Shown here: piece after piece, positions 20,615 to 31,445 of the stretch
How the letters are laid out: every line of letters begins with the position of its first letter
How positions within the stretch are numbered: position 1 is the stretch's first letter
NCBI GenBank assembly: GCA_009746045.1
Contig: RPFO01000165.1
Span: 2,957,021-3,021,020, forward strand
Source: Mesostigma viride
Taxonomy: Eukaryota > Streptophyta > Mesostigmatophyceae > Mesostigmatales > Mesostigmataceae
Reading direction: 5' to 3'
DNA length: 64,000 nt
Translations under genes and position numbers: made by a program
Notes under the pieces: generated by a model
What the model was told of the DNA's origin: nothing
Database searches by the model: none
Seen by the model: only the letters and a program-made list of their open reading frames with translations

Positions 20615-21585
20615 CACATTCAGACCTGGCTGGACTGTCTGGGCCTGGAGGCGAGGGCGGTGGGGTTGGAGATTAGTGTCAAAACTGAGGCGATGGTGAT
20701 TGGGGCCTCCAGTCGCCCACCGCTGCCGCGCCTGCTAGACGGGACGGAGGTCCCACTCCGCGACCGCTTCAAGCTGTTGGGGAGTTGGCTTCCGGACACT
20801 GCCGACGATGTGGACACCCGCATCGGCCTTTCCTGGGCCAAGCTCCGTTCGCTCAACACCTACTGGCGCTCCAAGGGCCTGGACGAGCACCGCAAGCGCA
20901 TGCTCTTCAAGGTCCTCGTCCTCACGGTGCTCACGTATGGCGCCGAGGCATGGACACTCACGGCAACCCTGGCAGCCAAGCTAGACGGCACGGTCACCCG
21001 GATGCTCCGACAGGTCCTGAATGTCGGGTTTTCTCAGCGTAGGTCCTTAGAGTCTTTGTATCACGGTATGCCGCGTATTTCGGACGAGATTAGACAGCGT
21101 AGGATAGCATTTGTAGGACATCTTGCTCGCACCAGCCAGGTCGACACCGCCCTTGGTCTGGCCGGTCCCCAGCGGCTCGGCCAACCGGGGCGGCACATTT
21201 TGACCTGGCCTGGCCCCAAGAACATTCCTAAAAAGGTAGGGAAACATGCCATGACCTATACCCAGATGTTGCTGGACGACCTAGTGGTCCCAGCCCAGTT
21301 TGAGTACCGCATCCACTCTCTCTCCCGTCTTTGGACTGCCATGCAAGACAAGACGCGGTGGAAGAAGATTGTCAAGGCGCACACGCCAGCCCCTGTGGGC
21401 AAGCCGCCTCCCCCCAAACGGAGGAGCCGTTTTGATGAGTAGCGTAGATAGGCTTTTCTAGACTAGATATAGCTTAGAGTTAGGTTAGTTCGATTACGCG
21501 GCTTCCTCCACACCACCCATCCAACCTGGAATATGTGCTACATGATCTCCCAACGGAGACATGTTATAATTTAATTTAATTTTTT
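20615..21585 (+). pseudogene. LINE reverse transcriptase C-terminal remnant, family 3
   Basis: A continuous frame (20660-21442, open further upstream) reads GLEISVKTEAMV, RFKLLGSWLPDT, LVLTVLTYGAEAWTL and RRIAFVGHLARTSQVDT, the usual end of LINE reverse transcriptase ORFs (KTE, LG, YGAEAW, GHL.R). The catalytic domain and everything 5' of it are missing. The 5' break joins a copy of the dispersed ~85-bp sequence. The 3' UTR ends in CTCCCAACGGAGACATG and (AATTT)n. Confidence 0.75.
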
Positions 21586-21644
21586 TTTAACCAGCGCAGG
21601 CCAGAAATCGGGAGAAATAACTGAGGATTATTCTGATTTCTGAT

Positions 21645-21858
21645 TTGGCACGCCGCAAAGGTGAAAACCATTTGCGTTCAGTGCCGGTCCGCGGAAAACG
21701 CGATCTTCAAATGAATCCAGGCCGGAATCGAACTGGGGACCTCTCGCACCAACTTTTGCTGACTATAGGATGGACATCTCCTGATCCTAAGGCATCGCCA
21801 ACTGACACCTACAGTCCAACCGCAAAAGTTCTCCTTTCCGGGTTATTATGCTCATACA
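21645..21858 (-). repeat. tRNA-like SINE, copy 1
   Basis: Closely similar to 35122-35340. On minus it contains GGTCCCCAGTTCGATTCCGG, a good pol III B-box/T-arm, followed by a body with GGTTTTCACCTTTGCGG. The A-box is weak. Confidence 0.5.
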
Positions 21859-21859
21859 T

Positions 21860-23147
21860 GTGACGCAGCCTACGTGTATTTATCAGTAATTAATTAAGTT
21901 GTCAGAAACTGTTATCCTCAAGAAAGGCAGCAAATGGACTAAATGCTGCCAACGGCCTGTACGCGAAAAAATGCGAGAACTCACGGTAGCCAGAAAAATC
22001 AGGGTTCGAACTAGCTACCAACTGGAACCTATGCCATAGATTCCGCGATAGGGCGATTTATCAACGAGGAAACTGGTCGGCGCGGGTCAGACATCTGGAG
22101 GGCTCTATGACATATAGGGTTATATAAACATCACTTCATATCAATGAGACAACCAGCACAGGCCAGAAATCTGGATCGATGTGTCATGTATGACATGTTT
22201 GAGAAAATAAATGCTTAATAACATCGTTTATCTATTACATCAATTGGTACCAAAAGCAAACTTGTCCAAATAGGGTACCGTGGGGTGGGGGTGGGGTTGG
22301 GGAGGGCGGGGGGGGTTGGGGGGGGGGGGCGACTTAAAATTTTCCACACCCATAGAACTTTGTCTCACTTAACATGACATCTCACACTGTATGAGGAAAC
22401 AGACACGGCTGTTTTCCAAGTCTGCCATTGGTCATCTTACTCCTAGGATGCCTCCGTAACATATGGCAATGACAATGGGACTGGTTATGCTTGGCAGAAA
22501 CTGAAAACAGCAATACATGTTGCCACTACGCATGTGCAAGCATAGCTCTGCCCTGTGCAACACATAAGCAAGGCTACTCGGAATACGTGCAAAGCTTGCT
22601 ATCTAGTGGACAGAAAATGCCCATGGTCTTCGGAAAAGCCTTGGATACCACTGTGGAGCTTTTCCCTGCATTCAATAGAAATAACTAAACATACATGTGC
22701 GCTTAAAAAATGCACAAAATGCAACAGCACAACACAGTCAGCAATAACAGTCAAAGTAACCAACCCAACTTCCTATCCGAAAATAAATCAGAATTAGCAT
22801 AGCCATGGTCCTATATTACATGTCAGAGTTGGTCAGAGGTCGATTTTAGAGACACTTTGGCTGCTGAGGTAGCAGAACAACCATAGTTACCCTGATGACC
22901 ATGGCACTGCTGCGGCCACACATGGCACTATTGCCTTTTCAGCAGTGGGCCAACGAAAGAAAATTGTGCCCGACAGCGTGCCATGAATAGACGCAATGGG
23001 TGATAGAGAGTGGCGTGATAGCTGGCTGATTTATTGGCTGATAGATTGGCTGGTTAACTGGCTGTTTGGTGGGCAGGTGGTTGGTTGGTTGGTGGCGGGC
23101 GGGCGGGCAGGTGGAGGTGGGTGATAAACTGAGGAAGAGCTGAATCG
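21860..23147. other. Non-coding interval with low-complexity tracts
   Basis: No supported gene. Contains a G-rich run at 22266-22331 and a TGGC/TGGT-rich tract at ~23020-23115. A GGTTCGAA at 22013 resembles a tRNA T-arm, but no cloverleaf could be drawn. Confidence 0.4.
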
Positions 23148-24080
23148 TTAGAAGCCATCATCCCTAAGCATATGCCAGCAATGTACAAAGTTCCCTCCCA
23201 TGCCGTTATCCTGATCAATACAATTTACCTTTGTGGTGATCATCAGAGTGAAGACGCCGTCATCGCCACGAGCAGGGTCTCCATCGCCGTACAGGACCCC
23301 ATCTCTGAGCCCTAATCTAGGCGTGCCATCCTCGTGCTCGGCGACGCCGAAGAAGTAAAAGGCATGATCATCCAGATCATCGCGGCATAGCTTGCCCTGA
23401 ATGTACACGCTCATTTCATCCAGCTCGTTGTTGTTGTTGCCATCCTCCCTGCGCATCCGCCTGCTCGCATTCTGACACCGGCCAAGCGAAGACAGCGGCA
23501 TGGCGGGATTCTGGGTTCAAAATAGATTGCGAGCAGCGCTCGGTTGAAGCCCTGTGTCGACCATCAAAGGTTTCAGCTTCTCCTTCAGCTCTTTGGTGAA
23601 TTTCACAATCTTCTGAGGAGTGGGCACTGAGCCTCCTGGGGCATCATCCGGCAATGCGTGTGGAGCAGCGCGGAGCGTGTACATCCCGGTCTTCAACGTG
23701 GCATGACACACAAGATACTTGACAAGGGACGGGCACTGGTAGTCCTCAGTGCCGAGATCCTGGCTCTCACTGTGCAGCTTTTCAGCGCCGGATTCGGGGC
23801 TGCCACCAAGCAGCTGTTCGTCGGTGCCATCACGGAGAACTTCGTCACCGCCAGCAAGGTCGGCTTCACGGCCGCCCTCGTTGATGACATCGAGACAGCG
23901 GGTGCAGCTGCACGTCCGCGTCGCATACCGCATCTTGTGGGAAGGGCCTCCTGGCGGGCAAAGTGTGCAGTTCTGATTGTTGCTCTTGTTGATAAGGCCG
24001 TTGCGGGATACCACGCGTGAATAAGCATCAGCCCGCTCCCTGGCCGTTGCATAATCCACTGATGGAGGCAGCGCAGACAA
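23148..24080 (-). pseudogene. Cys-rich ORF with an in-frame TGA
   Basis: One minus frame runs 24080-23148, interrupted only by a TGA at 23519-23517. Before it come 187 residues with a cysteine/histidine cluster (CTLCPPGGPSHKMRY, TCSCTRC) and the conserved-looking FTKELKEKLKPLMVDTG. After it come 117 residues ending CWHMLRDDGF. Cys-rich N-termini of this sort occur in protist MULE-like transposases, but I cannot identify the family. The TGA may be a mutation, a recoded codon or lie within an unseen intron. Confidence 0.4.
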
Positions 24081-24712
24081 AAATTCTGCGTGCTGCCATT
24101 GCTCATGTTCGTCCCACTCATAACATCAATGATGCATTTTGTACTGTAGGCTTTCCTATTCTAGCCCGCAAATGTCCCGACTGATAGCAATGCCATTAAA
24201 AAGCCAAAGCTACGTAGCTTCGTCGGTTCACAGGCGTCACAATCCGCTATTCTAAGTATTCAGGAAGGCTCGCACAACAGCAGCCATCGACGCGGCAAAA
24301 GGCCTTAAAGAGTGCGCGATGAATTCATGAAATAATAATGAGGTACTCAAGTGTACCGGCCGCCATCTCGCCAGCTGCTTATTGCTTATTCTCTTAATAT
24401 TCTCTTTTGTTTCAGTAAGTTAAAGGATCCTGAGTTCCTGACTGATCAAAGCCAGTCACGCAGGCTGGCCGGTCTGCAAGCAGGTTTGCTTTATAGTTCT
24501 AGCTGACACAACAGTGAAAAATTTAAATTCCGCTTATGCCAAGCTTATGCTGCCCGATTTCACCTTTGGCGACTAGGGATTCGCCTTTGGCGACTGGGAA
24601 CCCATTTCTTTGGCGACTCCGGCCTTCCCCTCGGGTTGTACCGAATAGCGTTTTGGCTTGCCGAATCGGATACTCGGACCAGGGGGGTGCCCCGAACCCG
24701 ATGCCGAATATA
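24081..24712. other. Non-coding; degenerate ATTCGG-type repeat
   Basis: No gene seen. From ~24560 there are TTTGGCGACT repeats, then CCGAATA-type sequence that resumes at 29695 on the other side of the R2-like element, so this is probably its insertion target. Confidence 0.45.
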
Positions 24713-24877
24713 TTTTAAAAATATAATTACTTCAGTACAACAGAGTGAAATCACTCAAACCAAAGCAAACGCCCAGCTATAAACCTATATACAGAGCCAT
24801 GTCAAAGCTCTATACTACGATAAGACCAATGGAAACGCCTAACGGGAGGAACCTAATAGCCCTGCTGCACCGCAAAA

Positions 24878-27067
24878 TCAGCCCGCGTACGGCGGAGCAT
24901 GACGGATGTCAGCCATGGCCCGAGTCAGCGCCACCGACAAGCGCTGACGCCAATATGACGTCCAGGTCCGCGCCGACCATGGGGCCCGCTGGCCCTCCAG
25001 GTCCAGCCGGTCCTCCCGGAGCCGGCAACACTCCTTGAAGAAGGCGGAGGTCAGGGGCCCCATGGCCCCAAACTCCTCCAGGACAAAGGGCACCACACGA
25101 TGGTGCCCGACGTCGCCGTAGGCCAGGAGCTTGGCCCGCTCCGCCCGGTCCGCCGTGTAACCTGCCGTGAGGGAGGCCCCAGCCACGTGGCTAAGAGCCA
25201 AGGGCCGCGCCACCGAAACGTCAATAAGCAGATGCCGGCCACCCCCCTCAAAGTCCAGCACCACGATGTCAGGCCGGTGGTTGGGGGAATAGAAGGCAGC
25301 GCCATCCGCATCCTCGGACCGGATGTTCGCGTGGGGGAAAACCGACCGAATCATGGCGAGCACCACCGTCAGGAGGACAGTGTGCAAATACAAATACCAA
25401 TTCTGATTCTGTTGGCCCCCCATGCAGGCAAGGTAGTGAGTCCCCGTGGGATCCAGCGGCTGCCCACAGCTACCACAAGGCCGCCCGGCCGGAACAAGAG
25501 GCTGCGGGGCAAATAGCTGGTGCCGGAGCGCCACCGAGTAGTGGCTGGGAGCCAAGGCGAATGGGGGGGCCATGGGAAGAGCACGAAGGTACGCCGAGCC
25601 CACACTCCGCAAGGAAAGCGAGAACAGCCACGCACGTCCCTGGGCGTTGAGGTCCGCGAAAAGAGCAATCCAATCAGCCGTGTGCAGAATACCCGCGTAG
25701 GTTTTCTGGTGTTTATCGATGACGCGAGCAGGGAATGCGGCGGGAGATTGAACGGAGGCGACCGAGGGAGTGCCGCGAGGGAGGTGGCGCTGTACCGCCT
25801 GAGCGGCACGGACGGGAGAACAGGCCTGCTGGATCTCAGCATAGGCCTCCTGGATGGCGGTGACGAAGGGCAAAGGGCTGCTGGGGTCCAGGAGGTCAGG
25901 CGCTGCCGTTGCCAAAAGGGGCAGGAGCCGGCAGCTTTCCGCCCACGACTGAGCGACGGAGCCCAAAAATGCTGCTGGGGCCAGCCGGGCGGCACGAGTC
26001 AGACCGCAGCCACCCATCCGTGCAGGCAGGGAGGCAATGCGAATAGCATGTGGCGGGAGGTCGGGGCCCGGGACCAGCTGCGCCAAGGCCGACTGGATGC
26101 GTTCGTCGTGGCCCTCGGCGGCCAGCCGGACCTGAGCCGGAAGAGCGCCCCGGAGCCAGTGAACGACGCGAGGGTGAGCGCAAAACCACAGAAGCAGACC
26201 CTTGGTCTGCGAATCATGAAGGCGCGCAATCAAGGGCAGTACCTCAGTGCGTGCCTCGAGGGCGGCCCGCAGAGCATCGATGACAAACGCGGGGTCGCCA
26301 ACCGGAACGCCGAGGACATCCAACCCATGGAGGCGCTCGTCCCGGCCCAAGAGCTGGGGCGGAAAGCCGGAGCAATCACCTTGGGGCGAGTACACCGCGC
26401 ACTTGGCAAGGGTCAACTGGAGGTTGATGTCGGCCACCGCGGTCTGCAGTGCCAGCAGAGCCGCGGTGGTGTCCGGCACAGGGCCCAGAAGGTAGATATC
26501 ATCCAAGTAGGCCTGAATAGCGACCGCCGGGTGGGCAGCATGGACCGCTTGGAGGCAACCCTGGAGGGGGGCGGCAAAGTACAGGGGTCCCAGGGGGTCC
26601 CCTTGCTGGGTGCCCGACCGCGACAGCAGGCCGCCGCGAGTGCCGTCCTCCATGATGTGAACCAGTTGGCCGGGCTGGCCGTAGCACACGGCTGTCCAAG
26701 CGTACAAGTCCTCGAAGGACTCCATGACGGCCGCAAACATGCTGGCGCGGGACAGACTGTTGAACGCGTTGTGGCAGTCGACCTTGACGACAGCGTGGGT
26801 GGGGTGGGCCTCGAGGTAGGCCTGCACCGAATGGATGAGGATATCCGCCCCGCCTGGAGTCGTCACCCCCAGCTGGGCCGCCACCGAGGTCTCACCCGCT
26901 GCGAGGGGCGGGCAGAAAAAGGCACGGAGCTCGGGCGCCTTTTGGCGGCAGATCACTTTGCCCACGAGCTTGCGGAGCACCTCACCGCAGGCGATCGGGC
27001 GCACCTTGCCCTCGGGGGGGGCAAGACACCCTTGAGCAGAGCGAGGAGGCGAGCGCCCGCTAACCAC
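24878..27067 (-). CDS. R2-like element: RT core, CCHC, REL endonuclease
   Basis: Continues the previous frame after the G8 run at 27014-27021. RT motifs: VRPIACGEVLRKLVGK, VVKVDCHNAFNSLSR, GTQQGDPLGPLYF and the catalytic AYLDD. C-terminal CGSCGQPL...THYLAC (C-x2-C-x9-H-x3-C) is followed by RPDIVVLDFEGGGRHLLIDVSV, matching PD...D of restriction-like endonucleases. It ends at 24878 and appears intact apart from the shift, so the element may be recently active or carry a sequencing error at the homopolymer. Confidence 0.8.
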   Translation of the reverse strand: MVSGRSPPRSAQGCLAPPEGKVRPIACGEVLRKLVGKVICRQKAPELRAFFCPPLAAGETSVAAQLGVTTPGGADILIHSVQAYLEAHPTHAVVKVDCHNAFNSLSRASMFAAVMESFEDLYAWTAVCYGQPGQLVHIMEDGTRGGLLSRSGTQQGDPLGPLYFAAPLQGCLQAVHAAHPAVAIQAYLDDIYLLGPVPDTTAALLALQTAVADINLQLTLAKCAVYSPQGDCSGFPPQLLGRDERLHGLDVLGVPVGDPAFVIDALRAALEARTEVLPLIARLHDSQTKGLLLWFCAHPRVVHWLRGALPAQVRLAAEGHDERIQSALAQLVPGPDLPPHAIRIASLPARMGGCGLTRAARLAPAAFLGSVAQSWAESCRLLPLLATAAPDLLDPSSPLPFVTAIQEAYAEIQQACSPVRAAQAVQRHLPRGTPSVASVQSPAAFPARVIDKHQKTYAGILHTADWIALFADLNAQGRAWLFSLSLRSVGSAYLRALPMAPPFALAPSHYSVALRHQLFAPQPLVPAGRPCGSCGQPLDPTGTHYLACMGGQQNQNWYLYLHTVLLTVVLAMIRSVFPHANIRSEDADGAAFYSPNHRPDIVVLDFEGGGRHLLIDVSVARPLALSHVAGASLTAGYTADRAERAKLLAYGDVGHHRVVPFVLEEFGAMGPLTSAFFKECCRLREDRLDLEGQRAPWSARTWTSYWRQRLSVALTRAMADIRHAPPYAG

Positions 27068-29235
27068 TCGCGCGCAGCGGGAGGAACGCGACCAGCCGCC
27101 AGGTCAATGAGGGTGTCAAAGAGAATGTCCTCGCCCCCATGCCCCACCAGGACCTCCAAGTGCTCGTAGCGCCAGCCCGACGGCCCGGTAGAGGAAGCCC
27201 GCGGGACCGCACGCATCACCTCCAGGAAGCAGTCGCGGTCCAGCCGGAGGGGGGCCGGCAGGGGGTCCGGCACGGGCAGCTGGAATCCGGGCTCCGCAGG
27301 GTGAAGAGCCTCCAAGGCCGCCAGGGTAGCCGCATTGGCGGGGGCCAGCTTGGCCATTTCCAAGCGGGTCATGGCCCGGCTGAGCTGCCCCTCGCGGACG
27401 AGGCGGATGACGTCGGCGGCCACCCGCTCGAAGTTGACCTCCCCCGACAGCCGGGCCGTGCGCGGGGGCGGCACGCCAAACAGCCCCTCCCAGTCCCCCT
27501 GCAGAAAGCGTCGGCAACGGGCAATAACCGCACCCTGGAGGCCGCGCACACCACGCCCGAGAGGGGTGAGGAGCAGGCGGGGGGTCACCATGTGCAGTTT
27601 AAAGCCCAGCGGGTCGTCCGGAGCGGCGTGCATGCGCCGGAGAGAAACGATTGCACATTGCGCGAAAAGGCTACGCGCGCGGTGGGGGAGGTCGGTCAGG
27701 GTAGACGTCGGGTTGATGGCGCATGCATCCCAGGGAACCGTGTCAAGCCAACGCCAACTGGCCGAGTAGTCGGGCGGCGGGGGCTGGGAGCCGGTGGGAG
27801 CCGAGGCGGGAGGGGGGGAGGGGGCCGGGACTGCTGGCCGGTTGAGGGGCCGTTGAGCAACACAGGCGCGCGCGTGCTGAGCGCGCCCGTGAATGGAGTA
27901 CACCCGCTGGCAGTGAGCTTCCGGGCACCGGTAACAGCTCATGGCCTGCAGATCCGCCGCGCCGAGATCGGGGTGCACAGCGCGAAGGTGCTGGCAGAGG
28001 AGGTTACGGTTGTGGAACACACCAGCACACGGGGACCCCGTGGGAAGCAGCACGGCACACCGGTGAAGGCCGTCGGCGGGCGCTGAGTGGCGGGGAGCGG
28101 CGCCAGCAAAGGCAGGACGTGGGGCCTGCGGCGTCTCCCCAGCCGGGCCGGCAGGCGCGCGCACCACGACCCGACCAGCGCCCGGCAGGCCCGCCGGGGC
28201 CACGGAGGAGGCAGTGCCCACCGGGGAGACCCCCAGCGGAGGGGGATCGAGAACGCCGGCGCCCCTCCCAGGGGGACTCGCCAGCGCGCCCGCGACCACC
28301 CCAGGCCCCGGCAACGAGGCCGGGGGCGGCGGCCGAGGGGTCGGGGAGGCAGCTGGCCCCGGGGCCCGGTGGGGACCCGGCAGGGGACCCAGCGAGACCG
28401 GGGGCGGGCCGAGAGGAAGCGCAGTCCCAGGGGGCGGCACAACAGCCCGGCACAACGGGCAGCGCGGCACGGAGTGGAGCAAGCTGCGCGCGATGCACGC
28501 TTGATGGAATGTGTGGCCGCACGCGGGCAGGCGACACAAGCCATCCCCCGGCCGGAAGGGCTCAAGGCAGATGGCACAGGAGCCCGACTCGGGGTCGTCC
28601 CCCTCCAGAAGGGACCGGACATGAGGGGGGGGCGGGTCCCAGCCGGCCTCCCAGCAACCCGGGAGAGCAGCAATCTGGGCGCGCGAGAGGATGCCGACCG
28701 GTTGGTCAGCCGCGGGGTGCCATTCGTGCGGGATGCCTGCCAACTCCAGGATGTCGTGGAGGAAGGCAGAAACAGGCGTCCCCGCGGTTAGGGGCTGGGC
28801 GCGCCCGGCCGAGTCCACCAAGATGGCCTGGCCGCCCTGAACCGCGATGGGGGCCCCGAACTCCACACGCAGCATGGCGGCCTGCGCCAGGCTGAGGGAG
28901 GTGATGAGAAAGCCCCCACTGGCAACCGGGCCGGGAGGCGGGGCCTGGGCGTCCAAGAAGAGGCGAAGCTGCCGCGGGGACATGAGGCCCAGGTCGGCGC
29001 CGCCCGCGAGGTAGGCCGCCCGCACCGAGACCTGTGCGTCTCGAGCCACCGCCGTGACGAACTCGACCACCTCCTGACCCACCCGCTCGTCCAGGGAAAG
29101 CAGCTCTTCCTGCCGGGCGGCCGGGAGATGCCACGGCAGCCGGCAGCCGGCGTGATATCCTTCCAAGACATACCCCCAAAGAGTCGAGGCCGTCACCGGG
29201 GGGCGGCGGAAAGAAATGTCGCCCGCACCGCGCAA
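26953..29235 (-). CDS. R2-like element: RING-H2, C2H2 and RT fingers
   Basis: Roughly 760 residues. The RING-H2 finger is CAICLEPF...CRLPACGHTFHQAC...CPLC (about 28430-28590), with a full set of Cys and His ligands. Two C2H2-like fingers follow (CAVLLPTGSPC...HLRAVH and CYRCPEAHC...HARAC). The RT thumb-side start has SSTGPSGWRYEHL. The frame stays open upstream past a TAG at 29238-29236 to about 29676 (WPPSHIVGVVGRATFSW), so the true N-terminus probably lies there. It ends when it leaves frame after LLALLKG. Products of this type bind their own RNA and target DNA; a RING-H2 finger suggests ubiquitin-ligase activity, which is inference. Confidence 0.7.
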   Translation of the reverse strand: MRGAGDISFRRPPVTASTLWGYVLEGYHAGCRLPWHLPAARQEELLSLDERVGQEVVEFVTAVARDAQVSVRAAYLAGGADLGLMSPRQLRLFLDAQAPPPGPVASGGFLITSLSLAQAAMLRVEFGAPIAVQGGQAILVDSAGRAQPLTAGTPVSAFLHDILELAGIPHEWHPAADQPVGILSRAQIAALPGCWEAGWDPPPPHVRSLLEGDDPESGSCAICLEPFRPGDGLCRLPACGHTFHQACIARSLLHSVPRCPLCRAVVPPPGTALPLGPPPVSLGPLPGPHRAPGPAASPTPRPPPPASLPGPGVVAGALASPPGRGAGVLDPPPLGVSPVGTASSVAPAGLPGAGRVVVRAPAGPAGETPQAPRPAFAGAAPRHSAPADGLHRCAVLLPTGSPCAGVFHNRNLLCQHLRAVHPDLGAADLQAMSCYRCPEAHCQRVYSIHGRAQHARACVAQRPLNRPAVPAPSPPPASAPTGSQPPPPDYSASWRWLDTVPWDACAINPTSTLTDLPHRARSLFAQCAIVSLRRMHAAPDDPLGFKLHMVTPRLLLTPLGRGVRGLQGAVIARCRRFLQGDWEGLFGVPPPRTARLSGEVNFERVAADVIRLVREGQLSRAMTRLEMAKLAPANAATLAALEALHPAEPGFQLPVPDPLPAPLRLDRDCFLEVMRAVPRASSTGPSGWRYEHLEVLVGHGGEDILFDTLIDLAAGRVPPAAREWLAGARLLALLKGVLPPPRARCARSPAVRCSASSWAK

Positions 29236-29694
29236 CTAGGGCCAGGAAGGCCGGGGGCCTAGGGAGCGAGGGGAAGGCGGCCTCAACCCGACCGCGTCCA
29301 GCAACAAAGGGCAGTACGCCCAAGAAAAGGTGGCGCGGCCCACCACGCCGACAATGTGCGAGGGCGGCCACGAGGTGAACGCGTGGGCCCGGGGGCCGCC
29401 GTCCCACGCGGCAAGGACGGGGGTGGCGGCTGGGTGGCCAACCGCGGCCGGGGGAAGGGAGGCCAGAGCGTCGGGGAGCGAGGGGCCGGGGGCGGGCGCC
29501 GGGGTCGCCAGGCCCGCCGGGGGTCGGCCGGGCCCAGCCCAGGCGACAGCGCCGCGCCCCCGTCGGCGGGGCCAGGCGACGGGTGGGGCCCCGGGGCCGA
29601 GGGCGCCAGGGCCCGAGCAACGGCGGCCCCATCGGGCAGGCCACGGCCCGCCCCGAGGGCCTCGGCAGGGGGGCACACGGGGCAGGGGGACCGA

Positions 29695-30275
29695 CGAATA
29701 TATTTGGAGCCTCCCGATACCGATACCGAATATGTTCGGAGCTGAAGGGCCCTTCCCGAATCGAACACCGAATAGTTCTCCGAACTATTCGGACGCCGAT
29801 CGAATAATGACGACAGTAGCTACTATAACGTATTAGGTAGACAACTTGTATCATTCATATTAATGAGACTTATATTAATTATTTTGTATCAATTATATAT
29901 TGAGATACACTTAGTGTTTAATACTTAGACGAGCACAGTTGCCTTCCCTGCATAGTGCATTCAGCTTTTGGGCGTTGGCCTAACTCTTGAGTCGGCGGAG
30001 GCATGACCGCGCCAGCTGGTGAGTGGAGGCTGGAGGCTGCGCCGCCCGCTGGTAGGGGTACTACTATTCGATATTCGGAACTACGAATATATTCGTCGAA
30101 TAGTAGGGTGTTCCGATTTCGATACCGAACATATTCGGAAGTAGAGCTTGCCTCCCGATACCGATACCGAATATGTTCAGACGGACAGACCGTTCGCCGT
30201 ATACTGAACATATTCGGTGTTCGGTTCGGTATTCGGGGGATATTCGGTATTCGGAACACTATTCGGTACAACCCT
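29695..30275. repeat. Degenerate ATTCGG/CCGATA repeat
   Basis: Many near-palindromic runs such as CCGAATATGTTCGG and CCGAATAGTTCTCCGAAC; also present at ~24640-24712. Confidence 0.6.
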
Positions 30276-30862
30276 AAGCGAGCGAGCACCGTACTGCGCA
30301 CCAATCCGCGAGCGAAGCGAGCACCGTACTATTCCAGCGGGCAGCGGGCAGCGTACTGCGCACCAATCCGCCAGCGAAGCGACCACCGTACTATTCCAGC
30401 GGGCAGCGGGCAGTGTACTGCGCACCAATCCGCGAGCGAAGCGAGCACCGTACTATTCCAGCGGGCAGCGGGCAGCGTACAGCGGGCAGCGGGCAGCGGG
30501 CAGCGGGCAGCGGGCAGCGGGCAGCGGGCAGCGGGCAGCGGGCAGCGGGCAGCGGGCAGCGGGCAGCGGGCAGCGGGCAGCGGGCAGCGGGCAGCGGACA
30601 GCGGGCAGCGGGCAGCGGGCAGCGGGCAGCGGGCAGCGGGCAGCGGGCAGCGGGCAGCGGGCAGCGGGCAGCGGGCAGCGGGCAGCGGGCAGCGGGCAGC
30701 GGGCAGCGGGCAGCGGGCAGCGGGCAGCGGGCAACGGGCAGCGGGCAGCGGGCTGCGGGCAGCGGGCAGCGGGCAGCGGGGCGAAGTACTGCCAAAAAAA
30801 GGGACCCTGTTTCAATTTTGGGCTGGGCGAACCCAGCGGGTGACACTAGTACGTTGGTAATC
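30276..30862. repeat. (GGGCAGC)n composite repeat, copy 1
   Basis: GCGAGCGAAGCGAGC-type leader, then ~45 copies of GGGCAGC (about 30455-30780), then GGGGCGAAGTACTGCC and GGGCTGGGCGAA...CACTAGT. The same leader, array and trailer recur at 30955-31445 and 34190-34590. Confidence 0.85.
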
Positions 30863-30949
30863 AAGTAACGGGCGTGTTTGCAACTTGCCCGTTGAAACTC
30901 TACGGCGGAGCCAATTTTCGGAAGAACCTCACCCTTATCCTATATATTA

Positions 30950-31445
30950 ATTTAGCAATTGGGGGTCATCCCGCACTATCCAAGGCATCGCAACTTCCCC
31001 GCCAATCCAAAACAACCGGAATCACTAACCACCAATCCCAGCGAGCGAGCGAAGCGAGCGAGCACCGTACGGCGAGAGAGCGAAGCGAGCGAGCACCGTA
31101 CTGCGCACCAATCCGCGAGCGAAGCGACCACCGTACTATTCCAGCGGGCAGCGGGCAGCGTACTGCGCACCAATCCGCGAGCGAAGCGAGCACCGTACTA
31201 GGGCAGCGGGCAGCGGGCAGCGGGCAGCGGGCAGCGGGCAGCGGGCAGCGGGCAGCGGGCAGCGGGCAGCGGGCAGCGGGCAGCGGCCGGGCAGCGCGCA
31301 GCGGGCAGCGGACAGCGGGCAGCGGGCAGCGGGCAGCGGGCAGCGGGCAGCGGGCAGCGGGCAGCGGGCAGCGGGCAGCGGGCAGCGGGCAGCGGGCAGC
31401 GGGCAGCGGGCAGCGGGCAGCGGGCTGCGGGCTGCGGGCAGCGGG
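30950..31445. repeat. (GGGCAGC)n composite repeat, copy 2
   Basis: Leader TAGCAATTGGGGGTCATCCC, GCGAGCGA units and ~35 GGGCAGC units. The array is interrupted by the LTR element that begins at 31446. The trailer is found past that element, at 34101. Confidence 0.8.

Larger units (their letters stand above)
24713..29694 (-). mobile_element. R2-like non-LTR retrotransposon with RING-H2 finger
   Basis: About 5 kb, minus. Domain order: unknown N-terminus, RING-H2, two C2H2-like fingers, reverse transcriptase, CCHC knuckle, restriction-like endonuclease. The last two with RT are the hallmark of the R2/R4/NeSL/CRE group, whose members nick a preferred target and prime reverse transcription there. 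The surrounding ATTCGG-type DNA continues on both sides. The 3' end is near 24713-24735. The coding region carries an in-frame TAG near 29237 and a frameshift near 27017. Confidence 0.75.

Noticed and set aside
25520-27169. 549-residue plus-strand frame
   Set aside because: Antisense shadow of the R2-like RT ORF in GC-rich DNA; no family features.
28087-29836. Pro/Gly/Arg-rich plus-strand frames
   Set aside because: Antisense shadows of the RING/C2H2 ORF.
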